From the NCBI GenBank assembly GCA_028564675.1, contig JAOVVO010000182.1, forward strand, positions 59,403 to 123,402: DNA of 64,000 bases. Direction: 5' to 3'. The notes under the pieces were generated by a model. The model did no database searches, was not told the origin of the DNA, and saw nothing but the letters and a program-made list of their open reading frames with translations. The position numbers and the translations under genes were made by a program. Source of the DNA: Onchocerca lupi. Its lineage: Eukaryota > Nematoda > Chromadorea > Rhabditida > Onchocercidae. Positions 10,993 to 21,270 of this stretch are shown here, in pieces. Numbering within the stretch: the first letter of the stretch is position 1; each line of letters begins with the position of its first letter.

Positions 10993-12900
10993 ATATCGAT
11001 TTCGTAACTTTGTAAGCTTGAAAAACAGCTCGAATTACATTTTCTGCTTCCTTTATATTCCGCTTCTCTGTTCTTTGTCTTTTTTGCGTTGTTTGTTCTG
11101 GAGCGGTCCTTTCCGATAAAAAAAACAAATATTCTCCTGGTGCCATTGGCAAATTACCCATCAGTAAGTGAGGAAAACGCTGCATTTAACTCCTGCCAAT
11201 AACCAATTCCACCAAAGGTTAGGCTATTCGGTCGTGACTCCCATGTCGTATGAGGCGGTACCTTGCCTTTTCCGGGTGGCTACTAAAAATAGCTCCTGTT
11301 TATAACCGCAAATGGTAGACTTGACAATACTGTGAACATTGCTTTCAGTCCTTTTCGAGATTTAGAATAAGCCTCTTGTTAAAGTACTGCTGTTCTCTCC
11401 TGCTGCAAAAAAAATTTTTTTTTTCGGTTTTATCGACAGTAGCACCTTCATCAAACAGCTGGATCACCATTTTAATAAACCCTTAAGGAGAAATAAGCAA
11501 ATTGGAACATCGAAGAAATCTTTGTTATTCAAAATAGCGAACATTTTTGAATCTTCAGGATGTCAATTATAGTAAATTGCACCTCTGTCAGCTAAGGAAA
11601 ACAAACTTTTTGTAGGAAAGCGAACTAACTTCGCTTATACATATACTTCACTTATATCTTCAGCAATATATCTCGAGTTGCTGAAGATACTTTGCAATAT
11701 ATGGATGGAAGATAAGTTAAATATACTGATTTTTTTTAATATTTCTGCACTTTTTCTGCAGTTTAGTTATCAATTGACATAATGCAAAAATCATAAATTA
11801 TATGGCTTATATTATGTTATTATGGTTCAATAACATATAAAGCAAAGATCATATAGATTGTTTTTCTTAGTTATATGTAATCTAAAAAAGCGTCAAAAAA
11901 ATGCAAGTAAATGTGATTTTAATATGTTTTCATAAGTTCCAAGGATGGAGAAAATACAACGTGAACTATACAATTGCTATCGTCATTTTCTCTTGCCAGG
12001 GTTAAACTTTTAAATCATCGAATTTTTGGATCTAGGAGTTGATTCATGGATTATTGGTAAATTAAAATACTTCCATCTTTAATGGAATCGAATAAATGCA
12101 ATAGTTTGAAATTTAAATGATTAGCAGCGTATGGAAAAAAATGAAAATGTATGGGTGCTATAATTTTGAAGATTTAGGTCAAGTTAATGATGTTAAGTTG
12201 TTAGATATAGTATCACATTTGCAGCGAAAAGTAACAATAATTCCCTATTACTTTTTACAAATACAATAACTAGCAGATTCATGTATGGAAATTTTTGTTT
12301 ATTATATTATTTCATTTCTCCGACAGAATTTTTGTCGACAAGTAGTATTGCTATAAAGTTTTCCAGGTAAAAATTAGAAATGATCATAACAGTAAAATGG
12401 AATAGCGAAAATTATAACCATAGGAATAACTTCAAAAGAAAAAAAAAAAAATTGAAATAACTAAAACCACAACCAAATGAAACATCATATTGGGAATTGT
12501 TTGAATCCTTTTCGAAGATATTTTAAGGAGATTGTTTGGGAAAGCTTAATGTAGTTATTTGAGAAAGTGTAGGACGACTGCGGAAGAGGTTTAAAAACAA
12601 ACACTTTATTTGGTGTAATTATAAGCTTTGCGAATAATGGAATTACAATTATTACAGCACAAAAAATGAAATAAAAATAAAGTTATATATGGGATGTAGG
12701 AGCGTGAAATAGAAAAAAAAGATTTTTTGTGAGCGTTGATCGAGAAGTGTTGTTGAGAGTAGTGAAGCCAGAAGCAATCTTGTTGACTGTTGGTCTTGTC
12801 AGTAACCGACTGTTTCATACAAAGACATTAGAATTGCGTAAGTGTTATTAGCCCAAGACAATGTAGACAAGAAGCACAAATTACCAATATTTGAATTTCC
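10993..12900. other. Intergenic, with a GC-richer block at 11170-11330
   Basis: The block at about 11170-11330 (for example CGGTCGTGACTCCCATGTCG then GAGGCGGTACC and TTTCCGGGTGGCTACT) is GC-richer than its surroundings and has no sustained ORF, so it looks like an old repeat or transposon fragment. A minus-strand ORF at 11185-10976 (69 aa, rich in Arg, Glu and Thr) is not recognised. The remainder is AT-rich and I see nothing in it. Confidence 0.5.
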
Positions 12901-12904
12901 TTAG

Positions 12905-13120
12905 TAATATAAACTAATATAATTTCCTTGACAGCATAAACTAATATAACTAATTTCAGTTTTTCGACACTTTAACAACATATACTAATATAACTCATTT
13001 CCGACACTCTAACAACATATACTAGTATAACTAATTTCCGACACTTTAACAACATATACTAATATAACTAATTTCGGATACTTTAACAACATATACTAAT
13101 ATTACTAATTTCGATTTTCC
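12905..13120 (+). repeat. Minisatellite, ~37-bp unit
   Basis: About five imperfect tandem units with consensus CGACACTTTAACAACATATA then CTAATATAACTAATTTC. Unit starts are near 12965, 13002, 13039 and 13075 (spacing 37, 37, 36), with a more degenerate unit to the left (from about 12905) and a partial one to the right. The unit has no coding frame. Confidence 0.85.
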
Positions 13121-14026
13121 GACACATCATGTTGTATATAAAAGTATTGAAAATGTCTTTCCAAAGAGAAATTCAGACCCAGAGACAAAGCGAAATTTCC
13201 AAGAAAGGCAAAAGATCTGATCCGCGGTAGACTTAACGAATTTTAAAAGCTTTTAAAAATTCCCATTTTTAAAAATTGGCGGACTTTAAATCTTTTCACT
13301 TCTTCACATGAATATATTCATCTATTGCAACATTATTTCTCACATTATTTGTTGATTAAGTCTGCATGATAGGTGGTGTTTCTGGTTCTTATTTATTCAT
13401 TTAGTGTTTATTGCTAATAAGTTTGATGGAAGATTTATTTCGTTAATTTTAGTAGACGAAATCTGAATTTATCCGGTTTAGTAAAATTGTTTTCTTGCTC
13501 ATCCTTTTCTCATTTGTTTGCACATACTTATTCAAACATAACGAAATGTTTGGCTAATACAATTTATACACGTGCGTATACTTAGCTTGCTAATATTGAA
13601 TATACAATCCGGATTTAATGAATTAATTATTTTATCCAGTATTTTTTGCTATATATGAATTTATTCACATACGTATCAAGCACGTAATGTAGACGTAACA
13701 AAGAGGATATTTTTTATCCCTATTCATTTCTTCACTTTTCTCTAACGCGACCTTCACATAATTTTTATTCGCTGATTATTTCATTAATTCTAATTATCAC
13801 ACCAACGTTTTATTTTTTCATTTTTTCCCCTTATTACGACAAAGTTCATGAAAATTCAAAATCTCCATCTTCATAATACCTATCATTTAACTGATAAAAC
13901 ATATATTGTTACATTACTCTATTACTTCCATTCATACGATATGGAATATATGAAAAAAATGTCAGTTAAATCTTTTTTTCTTCTTTTTTCTTTTGACAAT
14001 TTTATTGCGTTCATAGTCAGAATAGT

Positions 14027-14062
<36 letters not shown>

Positions 14063-14320
14063 GTAACTTTGTTGTTGTCGTTCACAGAAAATATTTTATG
14101 TCGAGACTAAAAGGAACTGACAAATAATAGTTCTAAATATATATCCTTTGATGTGTATTACTGAAACCAATGATTATTTTTTTTTTTTTATTAATTAATT
14201 GATTCTATTTTAATAACTATACGATAGATATATGCCAAAAAGAGCTTTGTGATACATTATCATCCGCACGCTTTTCTTGTTCATAATTTTTCCCAAATGA
14301 TTCAATAAAGTAATTAAAAT
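13121..14320. other. Intergenic, with a 33-nt poly(A) run
   Basis: AT-rich DNA upstream of the two-ORF cluster. A run of about 33 A lies at 14028-14060, which could be a retroposed poly(A) tail or simple slippage. A short T run follows near 14178. No gene is visible. Confidence 0.6.
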
Positions 14321-14371
14321 TTCAGGAAGTTTTTCCTGACGAGTTAATCGATTTACGAAGTTGCCATTTTG

Positions 14372-14644
14372 ATGTCCGATTCCCATGATTTGACAAAAAC
14401 TTGGGGTGATATAGATTCAGCAGTTCGTCGAATAGCGGCGCGTTGTGAAGTTTATAAGGATCCTACCGATCGCGTATTTTGCGAAGCTGCAGAAGCAGAA
14501 AAGCTAATAGAAATTAAAGAATCATTTGAGGAAGAAGCTTTACAATTTCGTTTGGCTGTTATTCGACAACGTTTGAAAGAAGAAAAACGTGATAGCTGGC
14601 TTCGACCAAGTGCTTATTATTATATGGGTTTATTGAAGCATTGA
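14372..14644 (+). CDS. Unrecognised conserved-looking 90-aa protein, intronless
   Basis: ATG at 14372 gives 90 codons ending in TGA at 14644. The protein is highly charged with an alpha-helical, coiled-coil-like character, two Cys separated by 12 residues (C-EVYKDPTDRVF-C), a central EAEKLIEIKESFEEEA helix, and a C-terminal WLRPSAYYYMGLLKH. No signal peptide or membrane segment. Codon usage and amino-acid composition look like a real gene. A TTTCAG acceptor at 14320-14325 lies 46 nt before the ATG, consistent with a trans-spliced leader. ALG13 starts only 46 nt after its stop on the same strand, suggesting one transcript. The size and charge would fit a small mitochondrial or complex-assembly protein, but that is a guess; I do not recognise the family. 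Confidence 0.7.
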   Translation: MSDSHDLTKTWGDIDSAVRRIAARCEVYKDPTDRVFCEAAEAEKLIEIKESFEEEALQFRLAVIRQRLKEEKRDSWLRPSAYYYMGLLKH

Positions 14645-14690
14645 ATCTCCATCAGTTGAAACAATCAAGTTACGCATTCTGAATTTTCGG

Positions 14691-15194
14691 ATGGAAATGC
14701 GTTGTTTTGTTACAGTTGGAAGTACGGAGTTTGATGCACTAATATATGCGATAATTGAACAGAAATGTTTGGAATCTTTAAATCGAATTGGTATTACTGA
14801 CTTACTCATACAAATAGGCAGAGGTAAAATAAAGCCTGAAAAAGGTAATCGTTATAATATAAATATCGATTACTATCGCTACAAAGATGATATTTTACAA
14901 GATATTACTGAGGCAGATTTAATAATTGGACATGCTGGTGCTGGAACATGTCTTGAAGTGCTCCGAAGTAAGAAACCATTAGTGGTAGTGGTCAACGAAG
15001 AATTGATGGATAATCATCAGTGGGAACTTGCCGAACGCTTGCATGAATTGGGTCATATTTTCTGCACTAGACCAAATGATTTAGCAGAAATTATCAGATC
15101 TCCTAATATTTTCAATCGTAAACCATTTATTGGACCTGATTATTCAACTCTAGCAAATACTATTCTTCAACTTATGGGGATTGATGATGCATAA
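14691..15194 (+). CDS. alg13: UDP-GlcNAc transferase catalytic subunit ALG13
   Basis: A 167-aa intronless ORF collinear with the short form of human ALG13 (165 aa). ALG13 with membrane-bound ALG14 adds the second GlcNAc to dolichol-PP-GlcNAc on the cytosolic ER face, an early N-glycan step (family knowledge). Seen here: N-terminal CFVTVGSTEFDALI (Rossmann start), LIQIGRGKI, YRYKDDILQDI, the GT-B signature HAGAGTCLEVL at about residues 84-94, and KPLVVVVNEELMDNHQ with ELAERLHELGH. All the expected donor-sugar binding elements are present. A second in-frame ATG two codons downstream (14697) is an equally good start. The absence of introns is unusual next to 12-15-exon neighbours. No AATAAA signal is seen close after the stop. 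Confidence 0.93.
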   Translation: MEMRCFVTVGSTEFDALIYAIIEQKCLESLNRIGITDLLIQIGRGKIKPEKGNRYNINIDYYRYKDDILQDITEADLIIGHAGAGTCLEVLRSKKPLVVVVNEELMDNHQWELAERLHELGHIFCTRPNDLAEIIRSPNIFNRKPFIGPDYSTLANTILQLMGIDDA

Positions 15195-16032
15195 TTATCG
15201 TCTTTTCCTAGTTTCCCTTTTTTTTTCTCGGATTTTTTAATTTTGACAAATCAAAAAATTTGGCTACTGTATGTTAACGTAAAAATGACTGAGTTTTACT
15301 ATCTGGAAAAGCACTTTACATTTATTTCTGTTCGGTCTAAGCCTTGTTCATGATGGTAGCATAGAAGAATATGTTTCAAGACTGCTGAGAGTCTTTGTAT
15401 GTCGTTAATATTAATTTCTTTTGTTTCGGTATTCTTCCTTGCGCGCAGCGTAATTATTCTTGTATCATTCTCCAAACTCTTTTAAGCCAAATATTATTCC
15501 ACTCATAAAGTTAGCAAAGTCATGGAGCAACTTTCCTGACAGGAATTTTGTTATTAAAAACGTGTTTTTGATGTTTTCATTCATTAGGCGATTGTAATTA
15601 ATTTAAATTACCTATATTGGTAAATGAATGTTAGTCAATCGAGAAGTTTCGTTGTACTTCTTTTGGTGCTTATTAATATAGTGTTAATAACTGCAGAGTT
15701 TGTTTCCTTTTTTATCTTCATGATTTTTTCAAGAAATGGCTGGATGAATAATGCAAGAAGTGAACTGTTTTTAGCAATATCTTTTATTATTTTATGTATA
15801 AAGTTATGAGAGATTATTTTTTATTCTATTGCTTACTTCAGTGCTTTGCTCTTGTGAATCATTTAAAATGGCATTTGAAGTTTCGCTTTAATTCGGTATA
15901 TCTTCATCGCTGTCATATGTTGATATGACTGAATTTAATGATTTTCTTCCAGAATTTTGTATTTTATGAAATAAAATTATAGAAAATTGAATGATTCATA
16001 CATTGTTCAATGAAAATATTACTGTTGATTGC
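15195..16032. other. Spacer between ALG13 and sas-6
   Basis: AT-rich DNA holding the 3' end of the ALG13 transcript and the promoter of sas-6. A 61-aa ORF at 15624-15809 has a hydrophobic stretch but no other support. No clear regulatory motif is visible. Confidence 0.6.
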
Positions 16033-19000
16033 ATGGGCACAAATGGCCAAACATCTAGCAAAAGGTTGATTTTTATTTCATCTTTTAATTTAGAAATATA
16101 TTGATGTATAATATTAATAATATATCATTCAATTGATTGACAGCTCGAAATGTTAAAATATATTTTCACTTTTCTCTAGCTACAACATAGGTTTCAGTTA
16201 TTGAAATCACATATATATATATGTACATGTCTTTTACGTGTTTTTCTTTTGGTATAGTATCATCATTTATGTTATATTGCTTATTATAGTTAGATTTGAT
16301 TGGAATGGTTAGGATTACAAGTTACAGAGGATATTGAAATTTCCTTTAAATTTCTCATAGAACTGCTTACTTCAAAAATATGTTTAGTATCTTTTCTGTG
16401 ACAGTTGAAATTATGTTTACTGTATTTAATCTTTGAAAGGCAGTGACTTGGATGATTGTATTTTTTTCATATTCCTCTTAATTTTCTTTTTTTCAGTCCC
16501 ATAATTTTGAATTTGAAAATAGATGAACGACAGAATCGGGCGGAAAAGGTTGGAGTTTTTAAAATTTTTCATTAGTGACCATTCGCGATCAAAATTCTAT
16601 AAGTCAAATGCATATTCATGCTGAATATGTCGTTATATGAATGTTCCTAAATCGTTTAAAATTCATTATATAGGTCTTAATTAAAGTTAGAGCTTATTTG
16701 AACGGGTTGGAGTGTACTTTTTTTCTTTAAGTTATATCAGATAAAGAAAAAAGAACGAAATCGATGTATTAAAATTAATCATCAAGGTTATTTTTTGTCA
16801 TGTAATTGGACCAGCATTCATAAAAATTGTTCATTTCTTTTTTCAGGAATTTATATTTTGCATATCACGAGATGATGATCCTTTATTCATATTTACACTG
16901 TCACTTCGACGATCCGAATATGAATTGCTGAAACGAGACCAAGAATTAGATGTTGAATTTGATGCATTTCCTAAGAAAATAATCGATTTTGTTACTTGCT
17001 TAGATAGTAGCTGTGGATCTCATCTTCGGGGAGGCATTTATGATGACAATACTTTATTCAGGTATATCTTCTTTTTAATTTCTGTGGAATGCTGGATATT
17101 TGTATTTAAAATCATTGCAGTGTGGAGTTGGTGATGATAATTATAAAGGATATTAAAACATTGATATAATACGGGAAAGATTAAACCAGAACTCTCAAAA
17201 ATCATGGTCCAATAATATATGGGAAATGGAAATGATAAATAATGAATTTCCATGTAGTATTCACTGCAATTAAAATGCTTCGGGCAACTGAAAAAATTCT
17301 TGTGATACCTCGAATTGTAATAAAAACCTAATTTTCGATGATTCCACTTATGAACTGAAAAATGAAAATTATATTTGAAAAATTCATAAATTTTATTTTA
17401 TTGTTTCTTTGTTTCAGGTTTGATTTAGTCGGAAAAATGGGCTTCAAATGGGTTACAGTTCTTTCTTTACCTCTTCAAAGAGTAACTGAGAAAGCCCTGG
17501 TAACATATCTTGCTGAAAAAATCATGAAATATAAGGTGGACACTGATTTGCTTTTGTAATTGCATAGATCTTCGTCTCGTTTTTTACGATGTTCTAATAT
17601 ATTTGTATTTCAGATTATATCACTTATTCTTTTATTTCTCAGCTTTCAGGAGTATTTGAAAGAGCTTGATACTTTACGTGATTCATTATCATTGGAACAA
17701 GCGGTTTGTTGACACTTCATATCGTCAAGACATTTGCTTAAACCGTGAAACCATGAGACAGTTTATTTCTTTCTTGCCAAAGTTTTGAATATCCTTGGTT
17801 TTTTTGGACCTTAAACCTAAAGTAGGATTTAAGAACCTGTGAACTATATATTTTCATCATATTGTTTTCACTGCATAATTTCTCCATGGTTGTGAGTTTT
17901 TTTTTTTTTTTTTTTTTTTTTTGGAAATAAACTGTCTCATACTTCCATTTAGAAAAGAGAAAATGAATTCATCAAGAATTTGTTCTTGCCCTCTTTTCAG
18001 TGGGAACTGGATCCGCAAAACTGAATAATGCTCAACAAGTCGGACTTTGGAAGATATATTGCTATTTTTCTGTCCGAATGATGCCAAATTTGGCCACATT
18101 TGCCAGTATTATAAATTTCCCATCAGATTTTGAACCATAATTTATTTGTTTCAGGAAAATAAACGCTTGCTAAATTCACTGACAGCAAAAGAAAAAATGC
18201 ATTCAGATTCTTTGCAGAAATGGGAAGAAGAGCGTAATGAAGTAGTAATTTTATTTTTTTAACTATGAGCAAGTATTCGGTTTTTAATGTATTTTCTCTA
18301 GAATTAATCTTTCGTTTATTCATCAAGAGAAAAGGGTTGATTGTTTCCTTCGGAATGAAATTGATGTAGTCATGTATCGGCGTTATTTTTACGCAGTTAA
18401 AATTTCTTTGGATTTAATTTGTCTTTCAAAGTAACGGACAGTTTGTTTTTTGGTTTTAATCTTTTTTCTTGTTCAGATTATTCAAAGCAAACATGACCTT
18501 GAAGAACTAAACGAAGAACTTAATGCCGATAAAGAAGTATCAGTTTTTCATTTGCAGATTTTTCCTGTAACATTTTCATTATCGTGATTTTTCTTCATTC
18601 AGTAGCAAATTCCTCATTTTAGCTAATGCCACAGTTGAACTGGGATGGGTTACGTGGTTTTCAGATGCTTACACAAGAAGTGAGTACTTTAAAGGAAGAA
18701 GTAAATGATTTTCGTTATCGAATTGATGATCTGATTGAACAAAATAATCAGTTGGAAGATAGAATACATGTCTTAACAGAGGAACTTGACGCTTCTGTAT
18801 GTTTATTTTATTTGCTTCATTATTTGTGTTATTTGCATAAAAACTATTCATAGTAGCAAACTGCATTCTACAAATGCATAATTTTTAGAAGGTTTAGAGG
18901 CGAAGTGAAATAAGTGTCAAAATTCCGACTGATTCTGCCTGGGAAGAATATATTCAAAGACCTCAGATTAAATTTGGAGTAGATGGAAAACACATTTTCA

Positions 19001-21270
19001 GTGTGAATACTTGTGGATAAAAAGGGAATGAAATAGATCGATTATTCTTATTTGTTTGAAACGCACAAAAAGATTTGAAACATTTTTAAAATCTTTTTGT
19101 GTATGATGATTTTTCTTAAAATAATCCGCAGTTCTTGACGGATTTTTGATAATAGTATCATCCCTGTGAATAATTTCCGTTCAGGAGAACCAGTTGCATG
19201 ATTTGGGACAAAAGAAAGAAGAATTACAACAGGAACTAAATGAGAGAGATGAAGAAACGCATAGCCGTATAGTGCATATACGTGAACTGGAAGATAAAGT
19301 AGATGATTCTGATAGAGAGAATAAGAAATTACGCGAAAAATTACTATTTGTTAAGAAAGAGCGAGATCAATGGAAAAGTGAGCATGATAAAGCTGTTGGG
19401 ATTATCAAAAAACTATATAATGTAAGTTCTTATCACACTTAATTTGCATTTTTATAGAAATCATTTTTTTTTTTTGATTATCGTACAGTTGCATGCTTCT
19501 TTTTGTCGTACAGTTAGGTGAAGATAAAATATTAAATTGCTGCTACTGAAACATTTTTTTCGTGAAGAGAATAATATTTGCCGTGAATTGGAGATTTTTA
19601 TCATGACTGATATTTCTCGCCTTCTGTCTGTAAATTTCTGGAAGAGAATTCTCCATACAAAATTGCATACACAGGAACATGTTTAGGAGATATGTAGTAA
19701 AAATCAGAAATAAGTTTTCTCTAAATGCTGCTTTATCAATAGTTAATGAAAATATCCAGACTTTTGCAGGAAAGAGGCCGTCGTGTTGCTATGAGCGATC
19801 AGAGGGTACTGAAAGAAGAAGTGAAGGAAATGGAAAAGGATTTAGAGGAACGTAAAAGAACTATTGATGCTCTAACTGATTCAAATACACAACTGAGGGC
19901 AAAGGTTTCATCATCTCTTGCTTTCTTTTATGAAGACAAATTTTTTCATATCGATCTGCAAGCGCTGCTAAGCATTTCTACGATTTTTGTGCGCAATCAT
20001 AAATATTACCTATTTATATTTGAAAATTATTTTGCATATATCATTTAAATTCTTAAATTTCTTTGATATACTTCTAAATTATTTTTTTTTTTTTTTTGCA
20101 GCTGGAAAATCTATCCGTGGAATTTGAGAAGGCAAAAACAGATGCGGAAATGTGGAAAATTAAATGTGAAAAAAAAGAATTATGTGAGTCTTCAGTTTGC
20201 TTGAGGAACGTTGAAGAGTTTTTATGGGTACTTTTACTTGATGAATTCGTGAAGAGCAAAGAATATAGAAATATTGAGTTAGATAATATATTAGTGGACA
20301 TATTAAAGTCTTCAGTTTGCTTGAGGAACGTTGAAGAGTTTTTATGGGTACTTTTACTTGATGAATTCGTGAAGAGCAAAGAATATAGAAATATTGAATT
20401 AGATAATATATTAGTGGACATATTAAATTTCTCAATAGCATCATCCATATATATCAGTTCTGCCATTGCTATGTTAGGAATTTATGGATAAAGTTCTCAA
20501 GAATTAATCATTTACTGGTTAATAAGTACGGCATACTTATTGTTTTCTGAATATTTTCAAGAAGCTAATTTTTTATTTCGTGTGCCATTTTTGACGACAT
20601 GCAAAATCTCTGACAACTGAAACATTACTTTTTCAGTAATTAGTGATCTTATTCAGTGTCGACGATCATCTCCCATCATGAGTAGTCCATTACAGCAGCA
20701 ATCAAATTTAACATATGGAAATACCACACCGACTGTTTATCCACGTGTTTTAGGAGTGGTATGCTAATTCAGATTATGTAATTAATTGAAGTTCAAAATT
20801 AGTTGAAGCAGTTCCACCGCATAAAGAAAAAAAGATATTTCGGTTTCAAGAGTCTTTTGAAAAAACAATAAATTCTTAAAAATTTTATATTTTCCTTTAT
20901 TTAATATTGTTCATTGCTTTCTATATTGTCATTCTTTAGTGATAAGTTTCAGACCAACTGGACTGCTCAAATAACCACACCTCTACGAAATACGGGAGTT
21001 TTAGCAAAAATTCCAGATCACCAGAAAGAGAAGTACATTTTGGATTTATAAACTGAATAGAAGTGATGTGAGGAAAAGAGGGATTTTGATATCTACATTA
21101 TATTTTTATTTTTATTTTTCATTTTTGATTCGTTTCGATTCCATATGCGAAATTATTGAGAAACTATAGCGCTTACATATTTTCAAATTCTATGTTTTTT
21201 CAGCGAATTAAATTTAATGGCTGTAACACCACCAACTATGACAAATCTTAACAAGGTGGAGAAAAGCTAG
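16033..21270 (+). CDS. sas-6: Spindle assembly abnormal protein 6 (SAS-6), 14 exons
   Basis: Exons: 16033-16064, 16497-16548, 16847-17061, 17418-17535, 17650-17703, 18155-18244, 18477-18536, 18665-18796, 19185-19421, 19770-19904, 20102-20183, 20637-20758, 20953-21032, 21204-21270; about 491 aa (C. elegans SAS-6: 492). SAS-6 dimers self-assemble through their heads to template the centriole (family knowledge). The head domain is residues 1-139, with KRDQELDVEFDAFPKKII matching the worm RDHDLTVDFDAFPKVII, and LVGKMGFKWVTVLSLPL matching the end of the head fold. A long coiled coil follows to about 402 (exons 5-11), then a Ser/Thr/Pro-rich tail (NTTPTVYPRVLG, AVTPPTMTN). Exon 8 could instead start at 18623 (14 more residues). 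If the 21032 donor is not used, the protein ends in exon 13 at TAA with KYILDL. Exon 1 is short and the least certain. Confidence 0.88.
17753..17940. mobile_element. MITE-like 188-bp element in sas-6 intron 5
   Basis: Perfect 16-bp terminal inverted repeats (ATGAGACAGTTTATTT at 17753-17768 and its reverse complement at 17925-17940) bound a 188-bp non-coding insert that contains a T run at about 17897-17922. No target-site duplication is evident at the flanks. Size, TIRs and intronic location fit a miniature inverted-repeat element, but one copy is not proof of mobility. Confidence 0.5.
20187..20426 (+). repeat. 120-bp tandem duplication in sas-6 intron 11
   Basis: Copies at 20187-20306 and 20307-20426 differ at one position (GAGTT at about 20276 versus GAATT at about 20396). 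The duplication begins inside the donor region right after exon 11 (GTGAGT at 20184) and lies wholly in the intron. Because the unit is 40 codons long and lacks stops in the exon's frame, the exon-11 frame stays open through both copies to TGG ATA AAG region stop near 20491. Confidence 0.9.

Noticed and set aside
20074..20466. 130-aa minus-strand ORF across the sas-6 duplication
   Set aside because: It is a shadow of the 120-bp tandem repeat that happens to lack stops on both strands.
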